From NCBI GenBank assembly GCA_937983545.1, contig CALJZP010000189.1:1-36535 (forward strand): a stretch of DNA of 36,535 nt. Direction: 5' to 3'. The stretch is from an uncultured Azonexus sp. GTDB lineage: Bacteria > Pseudomonadota > Gammaproteobacteria > Burkholderiales > Rhodocyclaceae. The position numbers were made by a program, and so were the translations under genes. Positions 1 to 7,501 of the stretch are shown piece by piece (within the stretch, counting starts at the first letter, position 1; each line of letters starts with the position of its first letter). The notes beneath the pieces were generated by a model. The model worked only from the letters and a program-made list of their open reading frames with translations. It was not told the DNA's origin and made no database searches.

Positions 1-1041
1 GGCTGGGATGCCCGTATCTATGCGATCAGTCCGGCGAATATCGAATTTTTGAGCCGCATTGGCGCTTGGCGCCATCTGGACGCTTCTCGCATCGCGCCCA
101 TCCGGTCGATGGAGGTTTTTGGCGACAGCGGCGGCAAACTCGGATTTTCGGCGTACGAAACCGGCGTCCCGGAATTGGGATGCATCCTGGAGTCTTCGCT
201 GATGGCCTGCGAGTTCTGGGAGAGCGCCAAGCGGCAGAGCAATCTGGCGCTGTTCTGCCCGGCTCGTTCCGAGGCGGTCGAGTTTCGCCACGATGCCGCC
301 GTATTGCGACTGAGCGACGGAACCTTGCTTGCGGCGCCCTTGCTGGTGGGGGCCGATGGGCGCGATTCCTGGGTTCGCGAGTCGGCTGGTTTGTCGGCAG
401 TCAATACGCCGTACGGTGAAAAGGGCGTGGTCGCCAATTTCGTTACCGAGAAACCGCATCGTAACTGCGCCTATCAATGGTTCAGGGATGATGGCGTGCT
501 GGCGTATCTGCCGCTGCCGGGAAACCATATATCGATTGTTTGGTCTACGCCCGATGATCATGCTGACGAGTTGTGTGCCCTCGAACCCGGTCGCTTCTGC
601 GAGCGTGTCGCCGAGGCGGGAGGTCGGACTCTCGGAGGGCTGCGGTTGCTAACGCCGCCTGCCGCCTTTGCGTTGCGTCTGATGCGGGTGCCTCAGACGG
701 TGGCGCCGCGTCTGGCGCTGGTCGGCGATGCAGCGCACGGTATTCATCCGCTTTCCGGGCATGGCATCAACCTCGGTTTTCAGGATGCGAGCACACTGGC
801 CTCTTTGCTGTCGGCTGCGCAGCCTTGGCAGGATATCGGCGAGATGAGATTCTTGCAGCGCTATCAGCGGGCCCGGCGCGAGGAAACGCTGTTGATGCAG
901 TCCACCACGGACGGACTGCGCCGCCTGTTCCGCGGCTCTTCACCTGGTATGAGGCCTTTGCGTAATTGGGGCCTGACGCTTATGGATGGTCTTCCGTTTA
1001 TCAAGAACACGCTGGCGCGCTATGCGCTGGGCGGGATTTAG
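1..1041 (+). CDS. UbiH/UbiF/VisC-family FAD-dependent ubiquinone-biosynthesis hydroxylase (5' truncated by window)
   Basis: The reading frame is open from base 1, so the N-terminal FAD dinucleotide-binding (GxGxxG) region lies outside the window. About 346 residues are visible. The middle carries the family motif LLVGADGRDSWVR (near bases 340-380). The C-terminal half carries GDAAHGIHPLSGHGINLGFQDA (bases 724-789, the GDAAH FAD-ribityl motif typical of UbiH/UbiF/COQ6 hydroxylases). The family adds hydroxyls to the ubiquinone ring at the cytoplasmic membrane. UbiH, UbiF, UbiI and UbiM cannot be told apart from this fragment, so no symbol is given. The TAG stop at 1039-1041 overlaps the GGAG ribosome site of the next gene, so co-transcription with dsbC is likely. 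Confidence 0.88.
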   Translation, partial: GWDARIYAISPANIEFLSRIGAWRHLDASRIAPIRSMEVFGDSGGKLGFSAYETGVPELGCILESSLMACEFWESAKRQSNLALFCPARSEAVEFRHDAAVLRLSDGTLLAAPLLVGADGRDSWVRESAGLSAVNTPYGEKGVVANFVTEKPHRNCAYQWFRDDGVLAYLPLPGNHISIVWSTPDDHADELCALEPGRFCERVAEAGGRTLGGLRLLTPPAAFALRLMRVPQTVAPRLALVGDAAHGIHPLSGHGINLGFQDASTLASLLSAAQPWQDIGEMRFLQRYQRARREETLLMQSTTDGLRRLFRGSSPGMRPLRNWGLTLMDGLPFIKNTLARYALGGI

Positions 1042-1049
1042 GAGCTTTC

Positions 1050-1754
1050 ATGTTGAAGTCGGTATTGTCCCTGACGTTGGCCATGGCCTGCGCTTCGTTT
1101 GCCATGGCCGATGAGGCGGATATTCGGAAAGTCATGGAAGCGAAGCTTGGCACGAAGGTGGAGGGTGTGGCGAAGTCGGGCTATCTCGGGCTTTACGAGG
1201 TGTATGCGGATGGCACGATTTTCTATACCGACGAAAAGGTTTCCGCCATCGTGGTCGGTGGGCAGCTGATCGATGCGAAGACCATGAAGAACGTGACCGA
1301 CGAACGCATGCGGAAGCTGACGGCGATCCGTTTCGGCGACTTGCCGCTGGAGCGCGCCATCAAACAGGTGCGAGGTGATGGGAGGCGGGTTCTCGCCACC
1401 TTCGAGGATCCCAACTGCGGCTATTGCAAACGCCTGGCCAAGGAGTTGCAGAAACTCGACAACGTCACGGTCTATACCTTCCTGCTGCCTATTCTCTCCG
1501 AAGATTCCGTGCGCAAGTCGCGACAGATCTGGTGCGCACCGGATCGGGCCAAGGCCTGGAATGACTGGATGGTCGATGGCAAGGCGCCGACCGGGCGCGA
1601 GGACTGCGACACGTCGGCGATTACCAAGAATCAGGATTTTGGTCGCAAGCTGAACATCTCCGGCACCCCCACCTTGTTCTTTGGCGACGGGGAGCGCATT
1701 CCGGGGGCTGTCCCCCTGGCGCGAATCGAGCAGAAGCTGAATCAGGTCAAGTAA
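1050..1754 (+). CDS. dsbC: Periplasmic thiol:disulfide interchange protein DsbC
   Basis: 234 residues. The ATG at 1050 is preceded by GGAG (1041-1044) and starts a clear Sec signal peptide (residues 1-20, likely cleavage after SFAMA). The N-terminal dimerisation domain (about 21-80) is followed by a thioredoxin-fold domain. That domain has the CGYC active site at residues 123-126, the exact DsbC motif, and a cis-proline loop in SGTPTLFF. A second cysteine pair (IWC and REDC) matches the structural disulfide of the family. DsbC isomerises wrong disulfides in periplasmic proteins and is kept reduced by DsbD. The frame is open further upstream, but that extension would overlap the preceding gene and lacks a signal peptide at its N-terminus. 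Length is close to E. coli DsbC (236 with signal). Confidence 0.93.
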   Translation: MLKSVLSLTLAMACASFAMADEADIRKVMEAKLGTKVEGVAKSGYLGLYEVYADGTIFYTDEKVSAIVVGGQLIDAKTMKNVTDERMRKLTAIRFGDLPLERAIKQVRGDGRRVLATFEDPNCGYCKRLAKELQKLDNVTVYTFLLPILSEDSVRKSRQIWCAPDRAKAWNDWMVDGKAPTGREDCDTSAITKNQDFGRKLNISGTPTLFFGDGERIPGAVPLARIEQKLNQVK

Positions 1755-1827
1755 GCATGCAGTGCTGCCACACATTCAAGGAGACGTGTGGCAAGGGGTT
1801 GCCGGGCCGGTTCGGGGGTCGAGCCTG

Positions 1828-3798
1828 ATGGAAAGAGAGGCATTCGGCCAGTTTTTGCTGCGGGTTTATCGCTCATCCAGTTTTCGGCTGATTCTTTTTT
1901 GCATCCTCACTTGGCTGGGGGTGGCATCCCTGGTTTTTTTCCTGCTTCATGAGGGGCGGCGGCAGATCGAGCGCAAGGCCGAGATCGAGGTGCTGGGTGT
2001 TTCTGCCATCCTTGAGGCTCGCCTGTCCGGCGTATTCCAGCGTGCACAGTCCGATCTGGAGCAACTGGCTGCAACCCTGCCGGCGGAGGTTTATGCGCCA
2101 GGCGCCGCGCCGGCTTTCCGGGGGGATGTCATCCGGACGCTGCGTATGCATTCCCGGCAGTTTTCCGAAGTGGCCGGGTTTCGTGTGCTCGACGCGAACG
2201 GTGTCTTGGTTTTCGACTCCAGAGGGGCTGCGGCAGGGAGTAGCTTTGCTCAGCGAGACTACTTCAGGGTTTTTGACCGGGGGAGTGGAAACGGGCTTTT
2301 CTTTTCCGAGGTACATACCGATCCATTGCTGGGGCATTGGGTGCTCGGGGTGTCGATCGCCGTTCGCCGCGATGGCGGCAATCTGGCGGGCGTAATTGTC
2401 GCGCTCCTCGATCTCTCCCATCTTTCATCGTGGTTTGAAAGTGTTGCCGTTGGGGAGCGGGGCGTCGTGTCGCTGCGCCGGCTCGAGAACGGTGAAGTGC
2501 TGTTGCGGCGGCCATTTTTGCCGGAGCAGGCCAACAAGCCGCTGCCGGGCGATCCCTTGCAAAGACAGGTGGAAGCTGGCGGGCGCTCGGGGTTCATGCG
2601 TTTCCATGGGGTAACGGATGGGGTTGAGCGGGTTTTCAGCTATCGCCGACTTGCCGACTATCCCTTGTATGTGGCGGCCGGACTGGCGACTGAAGACTAT
2701 CTTGTGGAATGGCGTCGTACCCGGCTTTTTGGATGTCTGGCGGGGTTGGTGCTGTTCCTGGCCTTGACCTTGCTCCTGACGCGCGTTCTCAAGGCGGGGG
2801 GGCGAGAGGCGGAGACCGCCGGTCGGTTGCGTGAAAGCGAGGCACGCTATCGCATGCTGGCTGAAAACAGTCATGACGTTATCTGGACAGTCGATATTCC
2901 CTCACGCACCTATACCTATGTCAGTCCGTCCGTTGGCGGAATGACCGGCTTTACGCCGGAAGAACTGGTTGGCCAGCCATTCGACGTGCGCCTGACGCCG
3001 GAGTCTGCACTACGCCTGGCGCGCGAGATCGATCTCCGTCTGCGCCGCATCGCTTCGGGGGATCGGGCGGCCAGCGTGGTGGTGAGCGAATTCGAGCTGA
3101 TTTGCAAGGATGGCGCGCAGATATCCACCGAAGTGGTATCGAGCTATCTGCTGGATGCGGATGGCGTGGCAAGAACTATTCTGGGGATCACGCGCAATAT
3201 CAGCGAACGCAAGGCCGCCGAGCATGCGCTGAAAGAAAGCAACCGCCAGCTGCATGCCCGTATCGAGGAAATCGGTCGGCTGCAGGTTGCTCTTCAGGAG
3301 TTGGCTGTTCGTGACAGCCTCACGGGGCTCTATAACCGTCGCTATCTCGACGAAACGCTGGACCGCGAGGTGTCGCGGGCGCGGCGCGAAGGCAATCCCT
3401 TGTCGCTGGTCATGCTCGATATCGACTACTTCAAGCGGGTCAACGATACCTACGGGCATCAAGTGGGCGACGAGGTCCTGCGTACGCTTGCCGCGACGTT
3501 GTCGGCCGACATCCGGGCCGAAGACGTGCCTTGCCGCTACGGCGGTGAGGAGTTCCTCATCCTGCTGCCCAACATGCCGCTCGAGACAGCGATGATGCGC
3601 GCCGAGGCATGGCGGGCGGCAGTCGAGAGGCTGTCTATCGCGCATGGCAATTTCCAGCTGACCTTCACCATTTCGCTCGGCGTCGCTGCCTATCCCGACC
3701 ATGGCAAGACCCCTGACGAACTGACGCGCTGCGCCGATCGGGCGCTTTACCAGGCCAAGCACGACGGCCGTAACCGGGTCTCCGTCCACAGCCTCTGA
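1828..3798 (+). CDS. Membrane-bound sensor diguanylate cyclase (Cache-like, PAS, GGDEF)
   Basis: 656 residues from the ATG at 1828, which has a GGGGGT tract about 9 nt upstream. A GTG at 1762 would add 22 residues but has a weaker ribosome site. Order: TM1 (about 20-40); a periplasmic region of about 250 residues that looks like a double-Cache (PDC) sensor, with an FDSRG...FAQRDYF pattern; TM2 (about 300-321); PAS/PAC (about 335-460); a short coiled coil; GGDEF (about 495-656). The active-site motif GGEEF is at 572-576. An RAED at 563-566 sits five residues before it, the canonical RxxD inhibitory site. It is therefore predicted to make c-di-GMP with product inhibition; the ligand is unknown. 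No EAL or HD-GYP domain is present. It is probably unrelated to the mraZ promoter downstream. Confidence 0.9.
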   Translation: MEREAFGQFLLRVYRSSSFRLILFCILTWLGVASLVFFLLHEGRRQIERKAEIEVLGVSAILEARLSGVFQRAQSDLEQLAATLPAEVYAPGAAPAFRGDVIRTLRMHSRQFSEVAGFRVLDANGVLVFDSRGAAAGSSFAQRDYFRVFDRGSGNGLFFSEVHTDPLLGHWVLGVSIAVRRDGGNLAGVIVALLDLSHLSSWFESVAVGERGVVSLRRLENGEVLLRRPFLPEQANKPLPGDPLQRQVEAGGRSGFMRFHGVTDGVERVFSYRRLADYPLYVAAGLATEDYLVEWRRTRLFGCLAGLVLFLALTLLLTRVLKAGGREAETAGRLRESEARYRMLAENSHDVIWTVDIPSRTYTYVSPSVGGMTGFTPEELVGQPFDVRLTPESALRLAREIDLRLRRIASGDRAASVVVSEFELICKDGAQISTEVVSSYLLDADGVARTILGITRNISERKAAEHALKESNRQLHARIEEIGRLQVALQELAVRDSLTGLYNRRYLDETLDREVSRARREGNPLSLVMLDIDYFKRVNDTYGHQVGDEVLRTLAATLSADIRAEDVPCRYGGEEFLILLPNMPLETAMMRAEAWRAAVERLSIAHGNFQLTFTISLGVAAYPDHGKTPDELTRCADRALYQAKHDGRNRVSVHSL

Positions 3799-3815
3799 TC
3801 GGCGCCTGGCTGCCT

Positions 3816-3832
3816 CCGGGCGTTGCGCCCGG
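3816..3832 (+). terminator. GC hairpin after the diguanylate cyclase gene
   Basis: A 7-bp stem CCGGGCG/CGCCCGG with a 3-nt TTG loop lies 18 bases after the cyclase stop codon. No T tract follows, so it is at best a weak or Rho-assisted terminator or an mRNA-end stabiliser. Confidence 0.35.
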
Positions 3833-4028
3833 GTGATTCCCGATACCCCACTATTTACCACGCCTGCATGCTGGGTGGTGGTGTCATTTTGACTTCGATC
3901 AACTCCTGATAAGTCACTTTAACAGTCCATTTTCTGCTATTGATTTTTAAGGGAAAATTTTTCAAAAAATGGCTGTCAAAACACTCCGTAAGTCCTTGTT
4001 GCATAAGAAAAAATTCGAGATTTTTCTA

Positions 4029-4057
4029 TTGACGGAGGGGGTTTGTTGTTTTAAAGT
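4029..4057 (+). promoter_or_regulatory. Putative sigma70 promoter of the mra/dcw operon
   Basis: TTGACG (4029-4034) is followed after 17 bp by TAAAGT (4052-4057), a 5/6 plus 4/6 match to the sigma70 consensus. It is preceded by A/T-rich DNA that could act as an UP element. The predicted transcript would start near 4064 and reach the mraZ ATG at 4103. The -10 element overlaps the first MraZ box, which suits autorepression. Confidence 0.55.
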
Positions 4058-4091
4058 GGGTAAACGTGTTGAAAAGTGGGTAAACGGGGAG
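4053..4091 (+). promoter_or_regulatory. MraZ operator: TGGGN-type boxes with 10-bp phasing
   Basis: AAAGTGGGTAAACG occurs twice, at 4053-4066 and 4073-4086, exactly 20 bp apart. In pentamers the stretch reads TGGGT, AAACG, TGTTG, AAAAG, TGGGT, AAACG, GGGAG. TGGGN-like boxes therefore recur every 10 bp (4057, a degenerate one at 4067, 4077 and a degenerate one at 4087). Known MraZ sites are TGGGN direct repeats separated by 5 nt. The position just upstream of mraZ and over the -10 element supports MraZ autoregulation. The last box also overlaps the mraZ ribosome site. Confidence 0.75.
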
Positions 4092-4102
4092 CAAGACGAG
4101 GG

Positions 4103-4549
4103 ATGTTCGAGGGCGCTGCGGCACTCAATCTGGATGCGAAAGGGCGGCTTGCCATTCCGGCAAGGCATCGCGAAGCCCTGCTCGCGGCCAGCGAAGGCTC
4201 GCTCGTCCTGACGGCGCACCCGCATCGCTGCTTGCTGCTTTACCCGTCGCCGGCCTGGCAGCCGATTCGCGACCAGATTCTCAAGGCTTCGAGCCTTGAT
4301 CCGCGTGCGGCGTCGATCAAGCGTGTGCTGGTCGGTAATGCACGTACCGAGGAGCCGGATTCCGCCGGCCGCATCCTGGTTGCTCCGGAGCTGCGCGACT
4401 ATGCCCAGCTCGAAAAGACCGTCTACCTGGTTGGCATGGGCTCGCATTTCGAAATCTGGAGCGAGGCTGGCTGGAAGCAGCAGAACGACCTGGCGGCGGA
4501 GGCCCTGTCGGGTGACATGCCGCCCGGCTTCGGGGATCTCGTGCTGTGA
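4103..4549 (+). CDS. mraZ: Transcriptional regulator MraZ
   Basis: 148 residues (E. coli MraZ has 152). The start is the ATG at 4103, giving the typical [12 protein letters not shown]-terminus, with GGGGAG at 4086-4091 as ribosome site. An upstream GTG at 4076 lies inside the MraZ box and is unlikely to be used. Two SpoVT/AbrB-like half-barrels are seen, each with the DxxGR signature: D11-R15 (DAKGR) and a second copy in [10 protein letters not shown]. MraZ forms a ring-shaped oligomer that binds repeated TGGGN boxes and represses the mra/dcw operon; such boxes lie directly upstream. The TGA stop overlaps the GTG start of rsmH (GTGA). Confidence 0.95.
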   Translation: MFEGAAALNLDAKGRLAIPARHREALLAASEGSLVLTAHPHRCLLLYPSPAWQPIRDQILKASSLDPRAASIKRVLVGNARTEEPDSAGRILVAPELRDYAQLEKTVYLVGMGSHFEIWSEAGWKQQNDLAAEALSGDMPPGFGDLVL

Positions 4550-5472
4550 CGCAGGGCAGCGCCCACGTCACGGTGCTGCTCGATGAGGCGGTGGAGTCCC
4601 TGGCGATCAAGGCTGACGGCGTCTACGTTGACGCGACGTTCGGGCGCGGCGGTCACAGTCGCCGCATTCTTTCCTGCCTGAGTGAGCAGGGGCGCCTGGT
4701 GGCGCTTGACCGTGATCCGCAGGCGATTGCCGCGGGCGAGGCGATTGGCGATTCCCGTTTCCGGTTGGTGCACCGCGCTTTCGGCGAGTTGGCCGAGGCG
4801 GCGCATGAGGCCGGGATTTCCGGGGTTGATGGAATTTTGTTTGATGTAGGGGTGTCGTCGCCGCAAATCGACGACGGGGAGCGCGGTTTCAGCTTCCGCT
4901 ACGACGCGCCGCTCGACATGCGTATGGATACGACGCAGGGCGAGACGGCGGCCGAGTGGCTGGCGCGGGCCGAGGTGAGGGACATAACGGAGGTCATTAG
5001 AAACTATGGCGAAGAACGGTTTGCTTTCCAGATTGCAAAGAAGGTTGTGGCTGCTCGGCTCGAACAACCTATTGTCACAACAGGTCAGTTCGCGGCCCTC
5101 GTACGCGAGGCCGTGCGCACCCGTGAACCAGGGCAGGACCCGGCGACGCGCAGCTTTCAAGCTCTACGGATTCATATCAACCAAGAGCTCCGCCAGCTGG
5201 AGGTAGCCCTGCCGCAGGCGCTCGACCTGCTCAAGTCGGGTGGCCGTCTGGCGGTGATTTCCTTCCATTCGCTCGAGGACCGCATCGTCAAGACTTTCAT
5301 GCGCGCCCAATCGACGCCGGATGCGTTGCCCAAGAACCTGCCTTTGCGCGCCGATCAATTGCCCAAGCCGAAACTCCGCCTGGTCGGCAAGGCAATCAAG
5401 GCTAGTGCGGCCGAGATCGAAGCCAACCCCCGGGCGCGCAGTGCCGTCATGCGCGTGGCCGAGAAGCTGTAA
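4546..5472 (+). CDS. rsmH: 16S rRNA (cytosine1402-N4)-methyltransferase RsmH
   Basis: 308 residues, starting at GTG 4546 and overlapping the mraZ stop by 4 nt. The N-terminus [13 protein letters not shown] is typical of RsmH (MraW). The SAM-binding loop is [14 protein letters not shown] (about residues 28-41). Further family motifs are [11 protein letters not shown], a DMRMD element and [11 protein letters not shown] near the C-terminal third. It methylates N4 of C1402 in 16S rRNA together with RsmI, tuning decoding in the P site. The use of GTG and the 4-nt overlap suggest translation coupled to mraZ. The stop overlaps the ftsL start (TAATG). Confidence 0.96.
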   Translation: MTQGSAHVTVLLDEAVESLAIKADGVYVDATFGRGGHSRRILSCLSEQGRLVALDRDPQAIAAGEAIGDSRFRLVHRAFGELAEAAHEAGISGVDGILFDVGVSSPQIDDGERGFSFRYDAPLDMRMDTTQGETAAEWLARAEVRDITEVIRNYGEERFAFQIAKKVVAARLEQPIVTTGQFAALVREAVRTREPGQDPATRSFQALRIHINQELRQLEVALPQALDLLKSGGRLAVISFHSLEDRIVKTFMRAQSTPDALPKNLPLRADQLPKPKLRLVGKAIKASAAEIEANPRARSAVMRVAEKL

Positions 5473-5753
5473 TGCTGCGTTTCAACATGATCCTTCTCCT
5501 GATCGTCGTCGTTTGCGCGCTGGGTGCGGTGACCTCCCAGCATCGGGCGCGCAAGCTGTTCCAGGCGCTGGAGGCAGAGCAGGAGCGGGCGCGTCAGTTG
5601 GATATCGAGTACGGTCAGCTGCAGCTGGAAATGTCGACCTGGGCAAATCATCCGCGGATTGAAAAAATTGCCCGCGAGCGCCTGCGCATGGTGGCGCCGG
5701 ACGCGCTGGGGCGTGTCGTGCAGCCGCAGGCCGTGCGGAAAGGAGGGCGCTGA
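5472..5753 (+). CDS. ftsL: Cell division protein FtsL
   Basis: 93 residues: a short cytoplasmic N-terminus, one membrane segment (about residues 6-22, ILLLIVVVCALGAV), then a heptad-rich periplasmic coiled coil (about 25-65, rich in E, Q and L). This is the FtsL pattern, and its position between rsmH and ftsI is the standard one. FtsL forms a complex with FtsB and FtsQ and activates the FtsW-FtsI septal synthase. Sequence is weakly conserved, so the call rests on topology, size and synteny. Start ATG 5472 shares one base with the rsmH stop. The stop shares one base with ftsI (TGATG), with AGGAGGG just before it. Confidence 0.92.
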   Translation: MLRFNMILLLIVVVCALGAVTSQHRARKLFQALEAEQERARQLDIEYGQLQLEMSTWANHPRIEKIARERLRMVAPDALGRVVQPQAVRKGGR

Positions 5754-7501
5754 TGGTCGTGCGCCGTCGTCCGCAGCGTGGTCATCGCTTTACTGAAAGT
5801 CCGGTCCTGCAACTGGCTTTGCAAGGCTGGCGTTCGCGCATGGTGGGGCTGCTCCTGATGGGTGCCTTCCTTGCGTTGGTGATGCGCGGCTTCTACCTGC
5901 AGGTGATTCATAACGACTTCCTGCAACAAAAGGGCGACTCGCGCTACCTGCGCGACATCGAGATTTCCGCTTCGCGCGGCAAGATTGTCGATCGCAACGG
6001 CGACATGCTGGCCGTGTCCACCCCGATGAAGACCATCTGGGCCATCCCTGGCGACGCACGGACGATGAATGGCGAGCAGAAGCGTCAGTTGGCGGCGCTG
6101 CTCGACATGGGCGTTCGCGAACTGGATGGCAAGATCGCCAGCGAGAAAACCTTTACCTTCATCAAGCGCCAGGTCTCGCCGGAAACGGCCGAGCGCATCG
6201 CCGCCTTGAAATTGCCGGGCATCCATCAGGAACGCGAATACCGCCGTTTCTATCCGACCGGCGACATGACGGCGCACATCGTCGGCTTCACCGGCGTGGA
6301 CGACAAGGGCCTGGAGGGCGTCGAACTGGCCTTCCAGAGCAGCCTGCTCGGCCGTTCCGGCAGTCGCACGGTCATCCGCGACCGCCGGGGCAATATCGTC
6401 GAGGATGTCGGCGCCACCAAGCCGCCGCAGGATGGCAAGGATGTCCGCCTGGCGCTCGATTCGAAAATCCAGTATCTGGCCTACACGCAGTTGAAGGAGG
6501 CGGTCGAAAAACACAGCGCCAAGGCAGGTGGCGCCGTCGTCATCGATGCGCTGAACGGCGAAGTGCTGGCACTGGTCAATTGGCCGACCTACAACCCGAA
6601 CAACCGGGAAAAGCTTTCCGGCGCGCAACTGCGTAACCGCGCCATCACCGATACCTACGAACCGGGCTCGGTGATGAAGCCGTTTACGGCCGCGCTGGCG
6701 CTGGAGCGCGGCAAGGTCCGTTTCGATACAGTGATCAATTGCGCCCCGGGCAGGATGACCATCGGTCCGGCCACTATCTCCGATGCGCACCCGCACGGTG
6801 CGCTGACGGTTGCCCAGGTGATCCAGAAATCGTCCAACGTGGGTACCGCCAAGATCGCCCTCGGTTTCTCGCCCAAGGAAATGTGGGACATGTTCGACAG
6901 CGTCGGATTCGGCCAGGCGCCGAATCTCGGTTTTCCGGGAGAAGTGAATGGCCGCCTGCGTCCCTGGAAGAACTGGCGCCCGATCGAACAGGCGACCATG
7001 TCCTATGGGCACGGGATTGCCGTGAGTCTGATCCAGATGGCGCGAGCCTATACGGTGTTTGCCCGTGACGGCGAATTGATGCCCTTGTCGCTGCTCAAGG
7101 TTGACGACACGCCGCCGCGGGGTGTGCGTGTTTTTTCGCCGCAGACCGTCAAGGAATTGCGCGCCATGCTCGAAATGGCCGCCGGTCCCGAAGGCACGGC
7201 GCCCAAGGCACGCGTGCCGGGATATCGCGTTGGCGGCAAGACGGGCACGGCCCACAAGATCGAGGACGGTGTCTATGCCCGTAAATACGTGGCTTCGTTT
7301 GTCGGCATCGCGCCGATCAGCGATCCGCGTCTGGTTGTCGCCGTGATGATCGATGAGCCGAGCGCCGGCGGTCACTACGGCGGCGATGTGGCCGGTCCGG
7401 CATTTTCCCAGATCATGGGCGGCGCGCTACGCACCCTGGGCATTGCGCCTGATGCGCCGATCCAGGTGGCGACCGCCGAGCAGGGAAAGGGAAAGCTGTG
7501 A
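5753..7501 (+). CDS. ftsI: Septal peptidoglycan transpeptidase FtsI (PBP3)
   Basis: 582 residues. One N-terminal membrane anchor (about 30-52) is followed by the non-catalytic PBP dimerisation domain (RGKIVDRNG, about 75-220) and the penicillin-binding transpeptidase domain. All three catalytic motifs are present: SVMK at 306-309 (nucleophile Ser306), SSN at 360-362 and KTG at 496-498. It cross-links septal peptidoglycan with FtsW as partner glycosyltransferase. Upstream AGGAGGG (5741-5747) is a strong ribosome site. The TGA stop overlaps the GTG start of murE. Confidence 0.97.
   Translation: MVVRRRPQRGHRFTESPVLQLALQGWRSRMVGLLLMGAFLALVMRGFYLQVIHNDFLQQKGDSRYLRDIEISASRGKIVDRNGDMLAVSTPMKTIWAIPGDARTMNGEQKRQLAALLDMGVRELDGKIASEKTFTFIKRQVSPETAERIAALKLPGIHQEREYRRFYPTGDMTAHIVGFTGVDDKGLEGVELAFQSSLLGRSGSRTVIRDRRGNIVEDVGATKPPQDGKDVRLALDSKIQYLAYTQLKEAVEKHSAKAGGAVVIDALNGEVLALVNWPTYNPNNREKLSGAQLRNRAITDTYEPGSVMKPFTAALALERGKVRFDTVINCAPGRMTIGPATISDAHPHGALTVAQVIQKSSNVGTAKIALGFSPKEMWDMFDSVGFGQAPNLGFPGEVNGRLRPWKNWRPIEQATMSYGHGIAVSLIQMARAYTVFARDGELMPLSLLKVDDTPPRGVRVFSPQTVKELRAMLEMAAGPEGTAPKARVPGYRVGGKTGTAHKIEDGVYARKYVASFVGIAPISDPRLVVAVMIDEPSAGGHYGGDVAGPAFSQIMGGALRTLGIAPDAPIQVATAEQGKGKL

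Larger units (their letters stand above)
3799..4102. other. Intergenic region between the diguanylate cyclase and mraZ
   Basis: 304 bp without a credible gene. It holds a GC hairpin just after the cyclase stop (3816-3832), then a markedly AT-rich stretch (about 3880-4050) with A and T tracts, an 11-bp palindrome GAAAATTTTTC near 3953-3963, a 7-bp inverted repeat AGAAAAA/TTTTTCT (4006-4012 and 4021-4027), and the mra promoter with MraZ boxes (4029-4091). Short open frames here (for example from 3969) have no family resemblance and cross into mraZ in another frame. Confidence 0.7.

Noticed and set aside
4076-4102. Upstream GTG start for mraZ
   Set aside because: It falls within the MraZ box and would add residues not seen in the family; ATG 4103 gives the canonical N-terminus.
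5648-7375. 575-codon open frame on the minus strand opposite ftsI
   Set aside because: Same cause as other antisense shadows; ftsI has all catalytic motifs and explains the region.
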